From Acidobacteriota bacterium (GTDB taxonomy: Bacteria; Acidobacteriota; Blastocatellia; UBA7656), in NCBI GenBank assembly GCA_040754075.1, contig JBFMDH010000046.1:1-50719 (forward strand): a stretch of DNA of 50,719 nt, given 5' to 3'. Made by a program: the position numbers and the translations under genes. Numbering within the stretch: the stretch's first letter is position 1; each line of letters opens with the position of its first letter. Below are positions 18,018 to 26,260 of this stretch, piece after piece. The notes under the pieces were generated by a model, which was not told where the DNA came from, did not search any database, and saw nothing but the letters and a program-made list of their open reading frames with translations.

Positions 18018-18527
18018 TTATGAACTCTCGGCAATCGTCGTCAAAAAAAGGTTGAATAGCTTTTCAATCAAATCAATTTGATCGTTTAAGCGATGGTCAC
18101 CATCAATCAAGTGAAGGGCGATTTGGTGTTTTGCCGCAAATCGAAAACTGTTTTCCGGGGGAATCAATTCGTCGCGCCAGCCGTGAACGATAGCGCGGTG
18201 TTTGGCTGTCGGCAGCAAATCGGGACTGCGGTATCCTGACACCTCAACCGCCGGAGCCATCAAAAAAAGTCCTTCGGGTGCAAGGGTTTTTGAGGCAACG
18301 GTTGCCACATATGCCCCCATACTTGAGCCGACGAGAATTAAATTTTCTTCCGGCTTTTGCGCTTTTAATAATTTCGCGACGCGCTCATCGGGATTATTGA
18401 TGCCCGAATAATCGAGACTTTCAACCTCGTAGCCTTGCGCTTCGGCAACCCGCGCGAGTCGTTGAATCTTCACGCCCCAGGGCCCGCTCTCTTTGCCATG
18501 ACAAAACTGAACTTTTCCTCTTTTCAT
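18018..18527 (-). CDS. Small alpha/beta hydrolase (YqiA-like esterase fold)
   Basis: 169 residues from ATG 18527; the frame can be extended to a TTG at 18566 but the ATG fits the family better (MKRGKVQFCHGKESGPWG). The oxyanion strand is 'VQFCHGKESGPWG', the nucleophile elbow VGSSMGAYVA, the acid probably the Asp in 'HGWRDELIP', and the base the His of 'DGDHRLND'. It resembles small serine esterases of the YqiA/UPF0227 and RBBP9-like type; the substrate is unknown. The same-strand order (mutS, GT2, this gene) suggests a loose operon, with a gap of about 80 bases after the GT2 gene. Confidence 0.8.
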   Translation of the reverse strand: MKRGKVQFCHGKESGPWGVKIQRLARVAEAQGYEVESLDYSGINNPDERVAKLLKAQKPEENLILVGSSMGAYVATVASKTLAPEGLFLMAPAVEVSGYRSPDLLPTAKHRAIVHGWRDELIPPENSFRFAAKHQIALHLIDGDHRLNDQIDLIEKLFNLFLTTIAESS

Positions 18528-18605
18528 AAACTGCTCAAGGTCAGTACCGGAAAGCGAGCCGTGCAAGCAATCATCAAGCCGCTCGCGCAGTGGTTACTGA
18601 CAAAT

Positions 18606-19358
18606 CTATGGCTTTGAATGTTGCAGTTCCCAGAGTTTGATTTTTTTCAGGAACACATACTGCGCCGCGAAATAAGCGATGCTCAGTCCTTGAACGCCAT
18701 CTAAAAATCCGAGTTTGAATACATAGGTTTTCACAAACGTCACAACCGGCGAAAGGGCGATTGAAAAAAATGTGGCGCGTTGATTTTTTGAAAACGCTTC
18801 GCGGGCGGCAAGCGTGGTATAACGGTCGATTCGCAAGTGATGTTCGGACGCGCTGTTTACCGTGTAATGCAAAATGTCGCCGGTTAATTTTTTAACTTCG
18901 CCCGTCGTCTTTACCGACTCGTGAACATAATCGCCTTCCCAGCGCGCCTGTTGGCGATTGTATAAACGAATTTTGTAGTCGGGATACCAGCCCGAATGTT
19001 TAATCCATTTGCCGAGATAAAAAACCTTGCGCGGCATCGCAAATGCCGACTCCGGGATATTTTCAGATTGTTTCAATCGCTCAATCGCTTCAGCCAGTTC
19101 TCTGGTAATGCGCTCATCGGCATCAAGGTTGAAAATCCAATCGTGGGTAGCCTGGTCAGCGGCGAAATTTTTCTGCGCGGCATAGCCCAAAAATTTTTGC
19201 GTGAAAATTTTATCGGTAAACCGACGGGCAATCTCAAGCGTGCGGTCATGGCTTTCGGAATCCACGACGATAATTTCATCAGCAAAGGCGAGCGATTCAA
19301 TCGCCGCTTGAATATTTTCCTCTTCGTTAAGCGTGATGAGCGTCGCGCTGATTTTCAT
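18606..19358 (-). CDS. GT2-family glycosyltransferase (WaaE/KdtX-like)
   Basis: 250 residues. The GT-A nucleotide-binding half begins MKISATLITLNEEENIQAAIESL with 'ADEIIVVDSESHDRTLEIA', and the metal-binding DxD appears as 'NLDADERIT' (about residues 95-103). The acceptor region has 'YPDYKIRLYNRQQARWEGDYVHESV' as in WaaE, the lipopolysaccharide-core beta-1,4-glucosyltransferase family. A hydrophobic C-terminal segment (FFSIALSPVVTFVKTYVFKLGFLDG) probably docks it to the inner membrane. It ends up modifying a lipid-linked glycan, but the exact sugar is not predictable. The start codon lies 4 bases beyond the end of mutS, so the two are very likely translated from one mRNA. Confidence 0.88.
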   Translation of the reverse strand: MKISATLITLNEEENIQAAIESLAFADEIIVVDSESHDRTLEIARRFTDKIFTQKFLGYAAQKNFAADQATHDWIFNLDADERITRELAEAIERLKQSENIPESAFAMPRKVFYLGKWIKHSGWYPDYKIRLYNRQQARWEGDYVHESVKTTGEVKKLTGDILHYTVNSASEHHLRIDRYTTLAAREAFSKNQRATFFSIALSPVVTFVKTYVFKLGFLDGVQGLSIAYFAAQYVFLKKIKLWELQHSKP

Positions 19359-19362
19359 CGCT

Positions 19363-22029
19363 TCACATTACTCGTTCTTTCAACTTTTGCAACACCTGAA
19401 CCGCCTGTTCGCCCGTGAGTTCCTGCAAATCAAGATTGCGAATCTCATCAATCACAACTTCGTTGGCGGCTTCAAAGAGCGTCGGTTGCGGGGCTTTTTT
19501 ACGCGACGGCAGATGGCGCGCGAGTTTGGGTCTGCCCATCACATCCAGTTCGTTGGCTTCCAGGTTGGTTAAAATCTCGCGGGCGCGTTCGACAACTGCG
19601 CGGGGAAGTCCCGCAAGTCGCGCGACCTCGATGCCGTAAGATTTCGACGCTGTGCCTTCGACGACTTTACGCAAAAATACAATCGAACCGCCGGATTCTT
19701 TCACAGCCATTTGATAATTGCGAACCCCCGGTAAGAGTTTCGCAAGGTCGGTCATCTCGTGATAATGCGTGGCAAATAAGGTCTTCGCGGTGTGTTGCGA
19801 ATTGTCGTGCAGGTATTCGGCAATCGCCCAGGCAAGCGACAAGCCGTCGAAAGTCGCGGTGCCGCGTCCGACTTCATCGAGTAACACCAGACTGCGCGGC
19901 GTCGCGGTATTTAAAATGTTTGCCGTTTCGGTCATCTCAACCATAAACGTCGAGCGCCCGCGCGCCAGATTATCCGAAGCCCCGACGCGCGTGAAAATTC
20001 TATCGAGTATGCAAAGCCGCGCTTCGTCCGCCGGAACGAAGGAACCGATTTGCGCCATTACGGCAATCAATGCGCACTGCCTGAGCCACGTCGATTTGCC
20101 GCCCATATTCGGACCCGTGATGATGAGCAAACGGTCTGTCGAATTATTCAAATAGGTATCGTTGGGAATGAAACGCTCGCCCATCGCTTCGATGACCGGG
20201 TGACGCCCGGTGCGGATATAAAATTCATCATCTTCGGTCAGGTGCGGACGACAGTAATTTCGGCGCGCCGCGACTTCAGCGAGCGCCAGCAGCACGTCGA
20301 GCGTCGCCAGCGCCTGCGCGGTTGCCTGCACGCGACGGGTTTGCTGTGCGATGGACTGGCGAATTTCGGTGAACAGTTGTTGCTCGATTTCCGTGATGCG
20401 TTCTTCCGCGCCTAAAACTTTCTGCTCATATTCTTTCAATTCCGGCGTGGTGAAGCGTTCGGCATTCACCAGCGTCTGTTTGCGCTCGTAATCGGCAGGG
20501 ATATTTTTCAAACTGGCTTTGCTGATTTCGATGAAATAGCCGAATACATTATTGAATTTGACTTTGAGGGTGGCGATGCCGGTGCGCGAACGTTCGCGGG
20601 TTTCGATTGCTGCGATGAACCCTTTGCCTGAACTCGAAATCGCCCGCAGTTCATCGAGTTCTGGGTTATAGCCGCTGCGAATATAGCCGCTTTCATTCAC
20701 GGTTGCCGGCGGTTCATCGACGAGTCCCGCGCCGATGAGTTGGCGCAAGTCCGCGAGTTCATCGAGGCTTTCGTTAAGAATTTCAAGCAGCGATGAGTTG
20801 GCATCCGAAAGCATTTCTTTGACATTGGGAATGGTATCGGCTGAAGTTTTCAGCGCCACTAAATCGCGCGGGGTGGCGCGACCGAGACTGACGCGCCCCA
20901 TCAAGCGGTCAAGGTCAGCGACGCGCTTTAATTCCGCTTGCAAACGGTCGCGCAGTATTAAAGCGTTTTTCAGTTCCGCTACCGCATCCAGTCGCGCATT
21001 CAATTCGCCAAGACGCATCGAAGGGCGCAGCAGCCATTGTTTCAACAGACGCGAACCCATCCCTGTAACCGTTTCATCCAGCACGCCAAGCAAGGTGTTA
21101 TTACGCGCGCCATCGAGCGCATCAATCAATTCGAGGTTGCGAATCGTCGGCGCGTCCAGCATCAAATAATCGTTCGGCTCAAAATAGGAGATACCCGATA
21201 TATGATTGGCTTCGGCTTTTTGAGTTTCGCGAACGTAATGGATGATTGCGCCGGCAACCGAAATGGCAATCTCTTTGCCGCCGAGTCCGAATCCATCGAG
21301 CGACGCAACATCGAAATGCGTCAGCAGCAGTCCCCGCGCATACTCGAAAGCGAACAACCAATCATCGAGCGGATTCAGCGACGGCTCGCAGTTGGTTAAA
21401 TGAAATGCCGCGGGTTGACGATTGGCGTTGCCATTTTCAGCGGTTGATTCTTCAGATTTTTTCTGCGGTTTGAATAAAGGTTCAAGCGATTTCGGAAAGA
21501 GAATTTCACGCGGGCTGAAACAATCGAGTTGTTCTAGCACGCTTTCCCAAGCGGCGTCGCCAGTGAACTCTGTAGCCACAAATTCGCCGGTTGATAAATC
21601 GAGAAAAGCGACGCCCATGCCCAGTCCACCGCCGCAGACCGCCGCGAGATAATGGTTATCGCGCGATTCCAGGAGTTGCGAATCAATCGCGGTTCCGGGG
21701 GTGATGATGCGCACGACTTCGCGGCGCACGAGTTTGGTTTGTGATTTTTTCGGGTCTTCGGTCTGTTCGCAGATGGCGACGCGATACCCTTTGCGCACCA
21801 GTCTGGCGATGTAAGAGCTGGCGGCGTGATAAGGCACGCCGCACATCGGCACCGGTTGACCTTTTTCGCGATTGCGGGCGGTCAGGGTAATTTCCATCTC
21901 TTTCGAGCCGATGATGGCATCATCGAAAAAGAGTTCGTAAAAATCGCCTAAACGAAAGAACAGCAGTGTGCCCGGATGTTGGCGTTTGATTTCATGGTAC
22001 TGCCTGAGCATTGGCGTCGCGTGTTGCAT
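19363..22029 (-). CDS. mutS: DNA mismatch repair ATPase MutS
   Basis: 888 residues, normal for MutS1. The mismatch-recognition Phe-x-Glu lies in 'LGDFYELFFDDA' (Phe30, Glu32). Connector, lever and clamp domains follow. The ATPase domain has the Walker A loop GPNMGGKSTWLRQ (about residue 640), 'DNLARGRSTFMVEMTE', the Walker B/DE motif 'LVLLDEVGRGTATFDG' and the His switch 'FATHYHEMTDL'. It binds base-base mismatches and small loops and recruits MutL; no mutL lies nearby. The C-terminus ends in a helical dimerisation/beta-clamp region with 'LTGEQAVQVLQKLKERVM'. It is the first gene of a transcript that continues into the GT2 gene. Confidence 0.97.
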   Translation of the reverse strand: MQHATPMLRQYHEIKRQHPGTLLFFRLGDFYELFFDDAIIGSKEMEITLTARNREKGQPVPMCGVPYHAASSYIARLVRKGYRVAICEQTEDPKKSQTKLVRREVVRIITPGTAIDSQLLESRDNHYLAAVCGGGLGMGVAFLDLSTGEFVATEFTGDAAWESVLEQLDCFSPREILFPKSLEPLFKPQKKSEESTAENGNANRQPAAFHLTNCEPSLNPLDDWLFAFEYARGLLLTHFDVASLDGFGLGGKEIAISVAGAIIHYVRETQKAEANHISGISYFEPNDYLMLDAPTIRNLELIDALDGARNNTLLGVLDETVTGMGSRLLKQWLLRPSMRLGELNARLDAVAELKNALILRDRLQAELKRVADLDRLMGRVSLGRATPRDLVALKTSADTIPNVKEMLSDANSSLLEILNESLDELADLRQLIGAGLVDEPPATVNESGYIRSGYNPELDELRAISSSGKGFIAAIETRERSRTGIATLKVKFNNVFGYFIEISKASLKNIPADYERKQTLVNAERFTTPELKEYEQKVLGAEERITEIEQQLFTEIRQSIAQQTRRVQATAQALATLDVLLALAEVAARRNYCRPHLTEDDEFYIRTGRHPVIEAMGERFIPNDTYLNNSTDRLLIITGPNMGGKSTWLRQCALIAVMAQIGSFVPADEARLCILDRIFTRVGASDNLARGRSTFMVEMTETANILNTATPRSLVLLDEVGRGTATFDGLSLAWAIAEYLHDNSQHTAKTLFATHYHEMTDLAKLLPGVRNYQMAVKESGGSIVFLRKVVEGTASKSYGIEVARLAGLPRAVVERAREILTNLEANELDVMGRPKLARHLPSRKKAPQPTLFEAANEVVIDEIRNLDLQELTGEQAVQVLQKLKERVM

Positions 22030-22344
22030 AATTGGTTAATGATAGGTTGAGGTTATTCGGGCTTTATTAAATCGTTGCCTATTTTATTATTGTTACTTCC
22101 CTTGAAGCAGCGAAATCATACCATTTTCATTGGTCATTAAGAAGCACAAAGGCTGTAGTTTGGCGCTTCGCTAAATTATTTTTTCAAGTAATAAAAGGGA
22201 GGTCTTGACAATTGCCTCTTGCAGGAAGTCATATCACTTTACAAGTGCAGGTAACTTGAGTTAATACTGGTGGCGAAATAGGAAAATAAATAAAGCGAAA
22301 AAACTTCAATTGAGTGATTGAAGTTTCCCAGAAGAGGTAAAGCA
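22030..22344. other. Divergent intergenic region between mutS and the IPT-like gene
   Basis: A 315-base AT-rich gap that must hold both promoters. On the plus strand TTGACA (22205-22210) followed by TATCAC or CATATC 18-21 bases later is a possible promoter for the IPT-like gene. The spacing is not ideal. No gene, tRNA or repeat is seen. Confidence 0.35.
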
Positions 22345-23001
22345 ATGCGCCGCAAAAAACTCGCCTTTCTTGTCATCATTCTGTTGATGGGGATGGTCTT
22401 GCCCGGTCTGCTCCCGCCGTTTACGCAGACCAAAGCTTGGGCTTCAACCACACGCTTGATGGCTGACCCCTTGCTTCCGAAAATCAGCAAAGCGACGATG
22501 GTGAAAAAATTATTGACCGTTGAAGGGGAGAATTTTGTTGAAGGGACAATTTTGTTGGTTAATGGCGTGAAGGTGAAAAGTTACCTTGATGAAGTGACGC
22601 CGACGACGAAGTTAAAAGTCAACAAAGCGAACAAGCGATTACCGATAGATGAAATCGTTAAGTTGCAAGCGCGCAATCCTGATGGCCAAGTGTCAGGGGA
22701 ATTCGCGTTTTTCACCGGTTTAACATTCAGCACACAGAACACGATTAATGGGCTTCCGGCATTCGTTCAAGTTGGACGAAAATTCCTGATTTACTTTAAT
22801 GACGAGAATACCGCTTGGAACGTCCATATTCCGCCAAATGAGATTTATGTAGAATTTGTGGTCTCTACTCAAGGCATTTGGCCGCGCTCTCAAGATATAT
22901 TTCTAGCCAAGCAACCGGGATATGCGCCATTCTGGATGAAAGCATTTCCGGTTGGGCAAGCGCATTACCTATATCTTGTGAACCTTCAAGTAGTCGAATA
23001 G
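22345..23001 (+). CDS. Secreted IPT/TIG-like domain protein
   Basis: 218 residues from ATG 22345 (ribosome site AGAGG upstream; the TTG at 22318 is not needed). A long signal peptide (LAFLVIILLMGMVLPGLLPPF ... WAS) is followed by one Ig-like IPT/TIG fold: 'PLLPKISKATMVKKLLTVEGENFVEGTILLVNGVKVKSY ... DEIVKLQARNPDGQVSGEFAFF'. The G-x-x-F ... V-x-N-x-x-x and 'V.NPdG..S....' rhythm is that of IPT domains. A second half (about 150-218) is of unknown fold with several Trp. Probably a cell-surface or periplasmic binding protein; I cannot name a ligand. Confidence 0.7.
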   Translation: MRRKKLAFLVIILLMGMVLPGLLPPFTQTKAWASTTRLMADPLLPKISKATMVKKLLTVEGENFVEGTILLVNGVKVKSYLDEVTPTTKLKVNKANKRLPIDEIVKLQARNPDGQVSGEFAFFTGLTFSTQNTINGLPAFVQVGRKFLIYFNDENTAWNVHIPPNEIYVEFVVSTQGIWPRSQDIFLAKQPGYAPFWMKAFPVGQAHYLYLVNLQVVE

Positions 23002-23124
23002 GGATTCGGCAAAAAATTTTATTCGCAAACTCAAATGTGCATTGAGATGTGCAAATCGCGAAACAATCATATTGAATCAAACTTATTTGACCTGAGGGCT
23101 TGCGTGAACTTTTCAAACAAGTGA

Positions 23125-24162
23125 TTACCCGAAAAATATTTCAGCGACGCGGAAGATGTCTTCATCAACCGGCTTCAGGCGATTGGCGACCGATTCCAAC
23201 AACACCGAAGTGATTTGCAATCCGCAAGAGGCCGCCATCCTGCCGAACTCTTTGCGTAAAACCATCTCGACCGCGTGTACTCCTAAACGGGTTGCCAGAA
23301 CTCTATCGAATGCCGTAGGCGAACCGCCGCGTTGAATATAACCGAGCACCGTCACCCGCGACGACAGCTTGATGCGTTTTTCGATTTGAATGGCGACCAG
23401 CGCGCCAATGCCGCCCAGTCGGTTTTCCCGGTAAATGCGCTCACGTTGTTTTTCGCTGAGAAAATCTTCGTCCGGGTGCGGGCGGGCGTCTTCGGCAACC
23501 ACGACGATGGAAAAATTTCTGCCCACCGCCTGGCGTTGTTGCAACATTTCGCAAATCTCCGAGATGCGAAAGGGTTTTTCGGGAACCAGAATAATATCGG
23601 CTCCGCCCGCCAGCCCTGCGTGTGTGGCAATCCATCCCGTATGTCGCCCCATCACTTCAACAACCATCACCCGATGTTGCGATTCGGCGGTGGTGTGCAA
23701 ACGGTCAATGGCTTCCGATGCGATGGACACCGCCGTATCGAAGCCGATGGTGTAATCGGTGCCGACGATGTCGTTATCAATGGTTTTGGGAATGCCGACG
23801 ATGGGGTAGCCTTCATCGCGCCACATCTGGGTCGCAGCAGAAAGTGTGCCGTTGCCGCCGACCACGATTAATGAATCCAAACCGAATTTTTTCCAGTTGT
23901 CGCGCATCTTCTTTAAGGCGCTTTTATCTTCGAGCGGACTAAAACGCGAAGTGCCTAAAATCGAACCGCCTTTATATTGAATGCCGGCTACCGAATAACG
24001 TGAGAGCGGTTTGATGTCGCCGTTTACCAGACCAAGCCAACCCGACTGTATGCCATGCACAGGGATGTCTTCCTGCATGGCGCGACGCACAATGGCTCTG
24101 ATGACCGCATTGAGACCAGGGCAATCGCCGCCCCCTGTTAGAATGCCAATATATTTACCCAT
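23125..24162 (-). CDS. pfkA: 6-phosphofructokinase (PfkA family, group-III-like)
   Basis: 345 residues. GGGDCPGLN (10-18) opens the nucleotide site, with 'GSILGTSRF', 'VVGGNGTLSAA' and 'PIVGIPKTIDNDIVGTDYTIGFDTAV' (active-site TIDND). It catalyses fructose-6-phosphate to fructose-1,6-bisphosphate in glycolysis. The phosphoryl-donor residues are informative. The classical GGDGS is GGNGT here, keeping Gly at the position whose Asp marks pyrophosphate enzymes. The residue before TIDND is Lys instead of Gly. From memory the Gly/Lys pair is seen in group III and eukaryote-like ATP enzymes, so ATP is more likely than PPi, but not certain. AGGA precedes the ATG. Confidence 0.93.
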   Translation of the reverse strand: MGKYIGILTGGGDCPGLNAVIRAIVRRAMQEDIPVHGIQSGWLGLVNGDIKPLSRYSVAGIQYKGGSILGTSRFSPLEDKSALKKMRDNWKKFGLDSLIVVGGNGTLSAATQMWRDEGYPIVGIPKTIDNDIVGTDYTIGFDTAVSIASEAIDRLHTTAESQHRVMVVEVMGRHTGWIATHAGLAGGADIILVPEKPFRISEICEMLQQRQAVGRNFSIVVVAEDARPHPDEDFLSEKQRERIYRENRLGGIGALVAIQIEKRIKLSSRVTVLGYIQRGGSPTAFDRVLATRLGVHAVEMVLRKEFGRMAASCGLQITSVLLESVANRLKPVDEDIFRVAEIFFG

Positions 24163-24402
24163 TTCCTGTCTCTTTCTCGATTTAAAAACTGTTGCCGAGT
24201 AGTCGAAGCCAAACGCCCGTTTATGCCTGTCGGAACTTGCGAGGTTGTCTCAGTCTTTAAGGAAACTATATAATCCCGCCTTTGTTTCAATGTCAAATTT
24301 GTAAAATTGATAGGGCTTTAAATTCGTTTGCAAGTGTACTCAGGAAACCGTTTAAATTTTTTCAGGCAAACGAATTTTAGGTGACGGGCAGAGGCGAATT
24401 TT

Positions 24403-25161
24403 ATGTCCAACAGGGAAACCGGTGAACCTCAAGGCGATAATGAACCGCTCATTCTCGCGCTCGATACTTCATCCAAACTCACGAGCATGGCGATTGCCCG
24501 TGGCGAAAAAATCATTGCGACCTTCGGAGCCGAACTCGATGAAACCCGTTCGACCAAACTCTGGAACCTGATTGATTATCTGCTTGAGGCGGTCGGTGTG
24601 AAAATCGAAGCGATTGATTTATACGCAGTCTGCACGGGACCCGGCGGGTTTACAGGGTTGCGCGTCGGGATGGCGGCGACGCAAGCGTTTGCCGCGGCGA
24701 CAGGGAAGTTGACAGTTGGCGTTTCATCGCTTGAAGCCTGGGCGGCGGCGGTTCCTTTCGCCACCACGGTTTGTTCAATGCTGAATGCCTATAAAGGCGA
24801 AGTCTATTCACAACTTTTTGAGTTGAACGAGCGGCGAGAGCCATTGGCGCGCAATGCGCCTGAGGTCAGCGCGATAGAAAAAGCGTTGGAGCGCGTCGCA
24901 CAAATTGATAATCTAGTAATCGTTGGCGACGGTGCGCATTTGCATCATCAGGCGATAAAGCAATTTTCGCTTGATGAGGGTAGCGGTTCAACAACCGCAT
25001 CACCAAAAATTTGGCGCATCCATCAGCATTCGGGGTTTCTCGCTGAAGAAATTGCCCGACTCGGTTTTTTGAAGATGCAAACGGGCGCGGCGGTCTCGGC
25101 AGAAAATTTACAGGCGACCTATGTGCGTGGCGCGGATATTAAAATAAAAGTTCAAGGGTAA
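24403..25161 (+). CDS. tsaB: tRNA threonylcarbamoyladenosine biosynthesis protein TsaB
   Basis: 252 residues of the ASKHA fold. 'LILALDTSSKLTSMAI' opens the first strand, 'YAVCTGPGGFTGLRVGMAATQAFA' is the diagnostic TsaB/TsaD block, and 'CSMLNAYKGEVYSQLFEL' follows. It is the inactive Kae1-like partner of TsaD in the t6A37 modification of ANN-decoding tRNAs. It lies 14 bases before rimI, the standard bacterial gene pair. Length is normal. The N-terminus has an extra 12 or so disordered residues before the first strand. Confidence 0.93.
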   Translation: MSNRETGEPQGDNEPLILALDTSSKLTSMAIARGEKIIATFGAELDETRSTKLWNLIDYLLEAVGVKIEAIDLYAVCTGPGGFTGLRVGMAATQAFAAATGKLTVGVSSLEAWAAAVPFATTVCSMLNAYKGEVYSQLFELNERREPLARNAPEVSAIEKALERVAQIDNLVIVGDGAHLHHQAIKQFSLDEGSGSTTASPKIWRIHQHSGFLAEEIARLGFLKMQTGAAVSAENLQATYVRGADIKIKVQG

Positions 25162-25175
25162 ACCAGGGGATTAAA

Positions 25176-25688
25176 ATGGCGATGCAGGTTAGCAGGTTTG
25201 AGGATAATGGATTTTCACCTTCACAACAGATGTTTACCGTCGATTGGATGACGCTCGACGATTTGAGTGAAGTCGTCGAGATTGAAGAAATCTCCGGGCT
25301 GAATCGCTGGGGGTATGATTCATATAAACGCGAAATCCTCACCAACCCTTCGGCGATTATGCTGGTGGCGCGAACCAGTGAAGATGTCGGACGCCGGATA
25401 TTGGGCTTTTTTGCGGGATGGACAGTCGAAGATGAAATGCACATCAATAATATTGCTTCACACCCCGGTTTCAGACGCATCGGCGTCGGGCGTAAACTGT
25501 TGGAAACCGCGCTGGGATTTGGCGGGCAACGCGGCATTTCATTTGCGATTTTAGAAGTCCGCGCCTCCAATGAAACGGCGCAATCGCTGTATCGAAAAAT
25601 GGGTTTCAAATACGTCAACCGCAGGCGCGATTATTATCGCTTTCCAACCGAAGACGCATTTGTGATGCGGCTCGAATTATACGCTTGA
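25176..25688 (+). CDS. rimI: Ribosomal-protein-alanine N-acetyltransferase RimI
   Basis: 170 residues, GNAT fold. The acetyl-CoA pyrophosphate loop is 'HPGFRRIGVGRKLLETAL' (R-x-x-G-x-G/A form). 'ISFAILEVRASNETAQSLYRKMGFKYVNRRRDYY' is the characteristic RimI C-terminal block, with the N-E-x-A-x-x-L-Y-x-x-x-G-F signature. It acetylates the N-terminal alanine of ribosomal protein S18 and related substrates. It directly follows tsaB, with GGGGA shortly before the ATG as ribosome site. Confidence 0.93.
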   Translation: MAMQVSRFEDNGFSPSQQMFTVDWMTLDDLSEVVEIEEISGLNRWGYDSYKREILTNPSAIMLVARTSEDVGRRILGFFAGWTVEDEMHINNIASHPGFRRIGVGRKLLETALGFGGQRGISFAILEVRASNETAQSLYRKMGFKYVNRRRDYYRFPTEDAFVMRLELYA

Positions 25689-25711
25689 AAATTTTTTTGG
25701 AGACAAACGGC

Positions 25712-26260
25712 TTGAAATTAAAAACCCACTGCCCGGTAATTTTGCTTGTCATCTCTATTTTTCTTACTGCCGGTTTTTCACAATCCGCTGCGGCGCAGAG
25801 CAAAGACCCGAAAGCTTTTGCTCAAGGCATTCTTGCGGCGTTAAGCGATAAACAGGTCGGCGAGTTGTTGGCATTGCGCATTCCGGTTGCCATTCCGACC
25901 TATATACCTGCGGGCTTTCGCGTTGATGAAGTGCAGATCGAAAAAGACCAATACACCACCGGCTACACGATTCGTTATGCCAACAATCGTGGGGCAACCT
26001 TTGCCATTCAATCGGCAGACGATGGCATCGGCAGTGTTGAAACCGTGAAAACTCTCAAAGGCAAAAATCCCTATTTCAATAACGGCTTGGAAGTCGGGTA
26101 TCAAGTGGAAGACAAAACCGAAATCTGGGGTGAATGGATAGAAAATCGTCGTCAGGCGAGCGGTTCAAAAAAGCTTCAATACTATTCGCTCACGGCTTCA
26201 AAAATCTCTTTACAGGAAGCCATGAAGATTATGAAGTCGCTCCGTTATTTGCAGCGGTGA
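25712..26260 (+). CDS. Secreted protein, DUF4367-like
   Basis: 182 residues starting at TTG 25712, preceded by GGAG at a good distance. An earlier TTG at 25685 exists but lacks a ribosome site and overlaps rimI. It has a signal peptide (HCPVILLVISIFLTAGFSQSAAAQ). The mature domain, with 'IPVAIPTYIPAGFRVDEVQIEK...YTIRYANNRGATFAIQSADDG', resembles DUF4367-type domains ('P.y.P.Gf....v......Y.i.Y.......l.i....'). It is probably the third cistron after tsaB-rimI. The last 32 bases overlap the end of the convergent plsC gene. Function unknown. Confidence 0.65.
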   Translation: MKLKTHCPVILLVISIFLTAGFSQSAAAQSKDPKAFAQGILAALSDKQVGELLALRIPVAIPTYIPAGFRVDEVQIEKDQYTTGYTIRYANNRGATFAIQSADDGIGSVETVKTLKGKNPYFNNGLEVGYQVEDKTEIWGEWIENRRQASGSKKLQYYSLTASKISLQEAMKIMKSLRYLQR

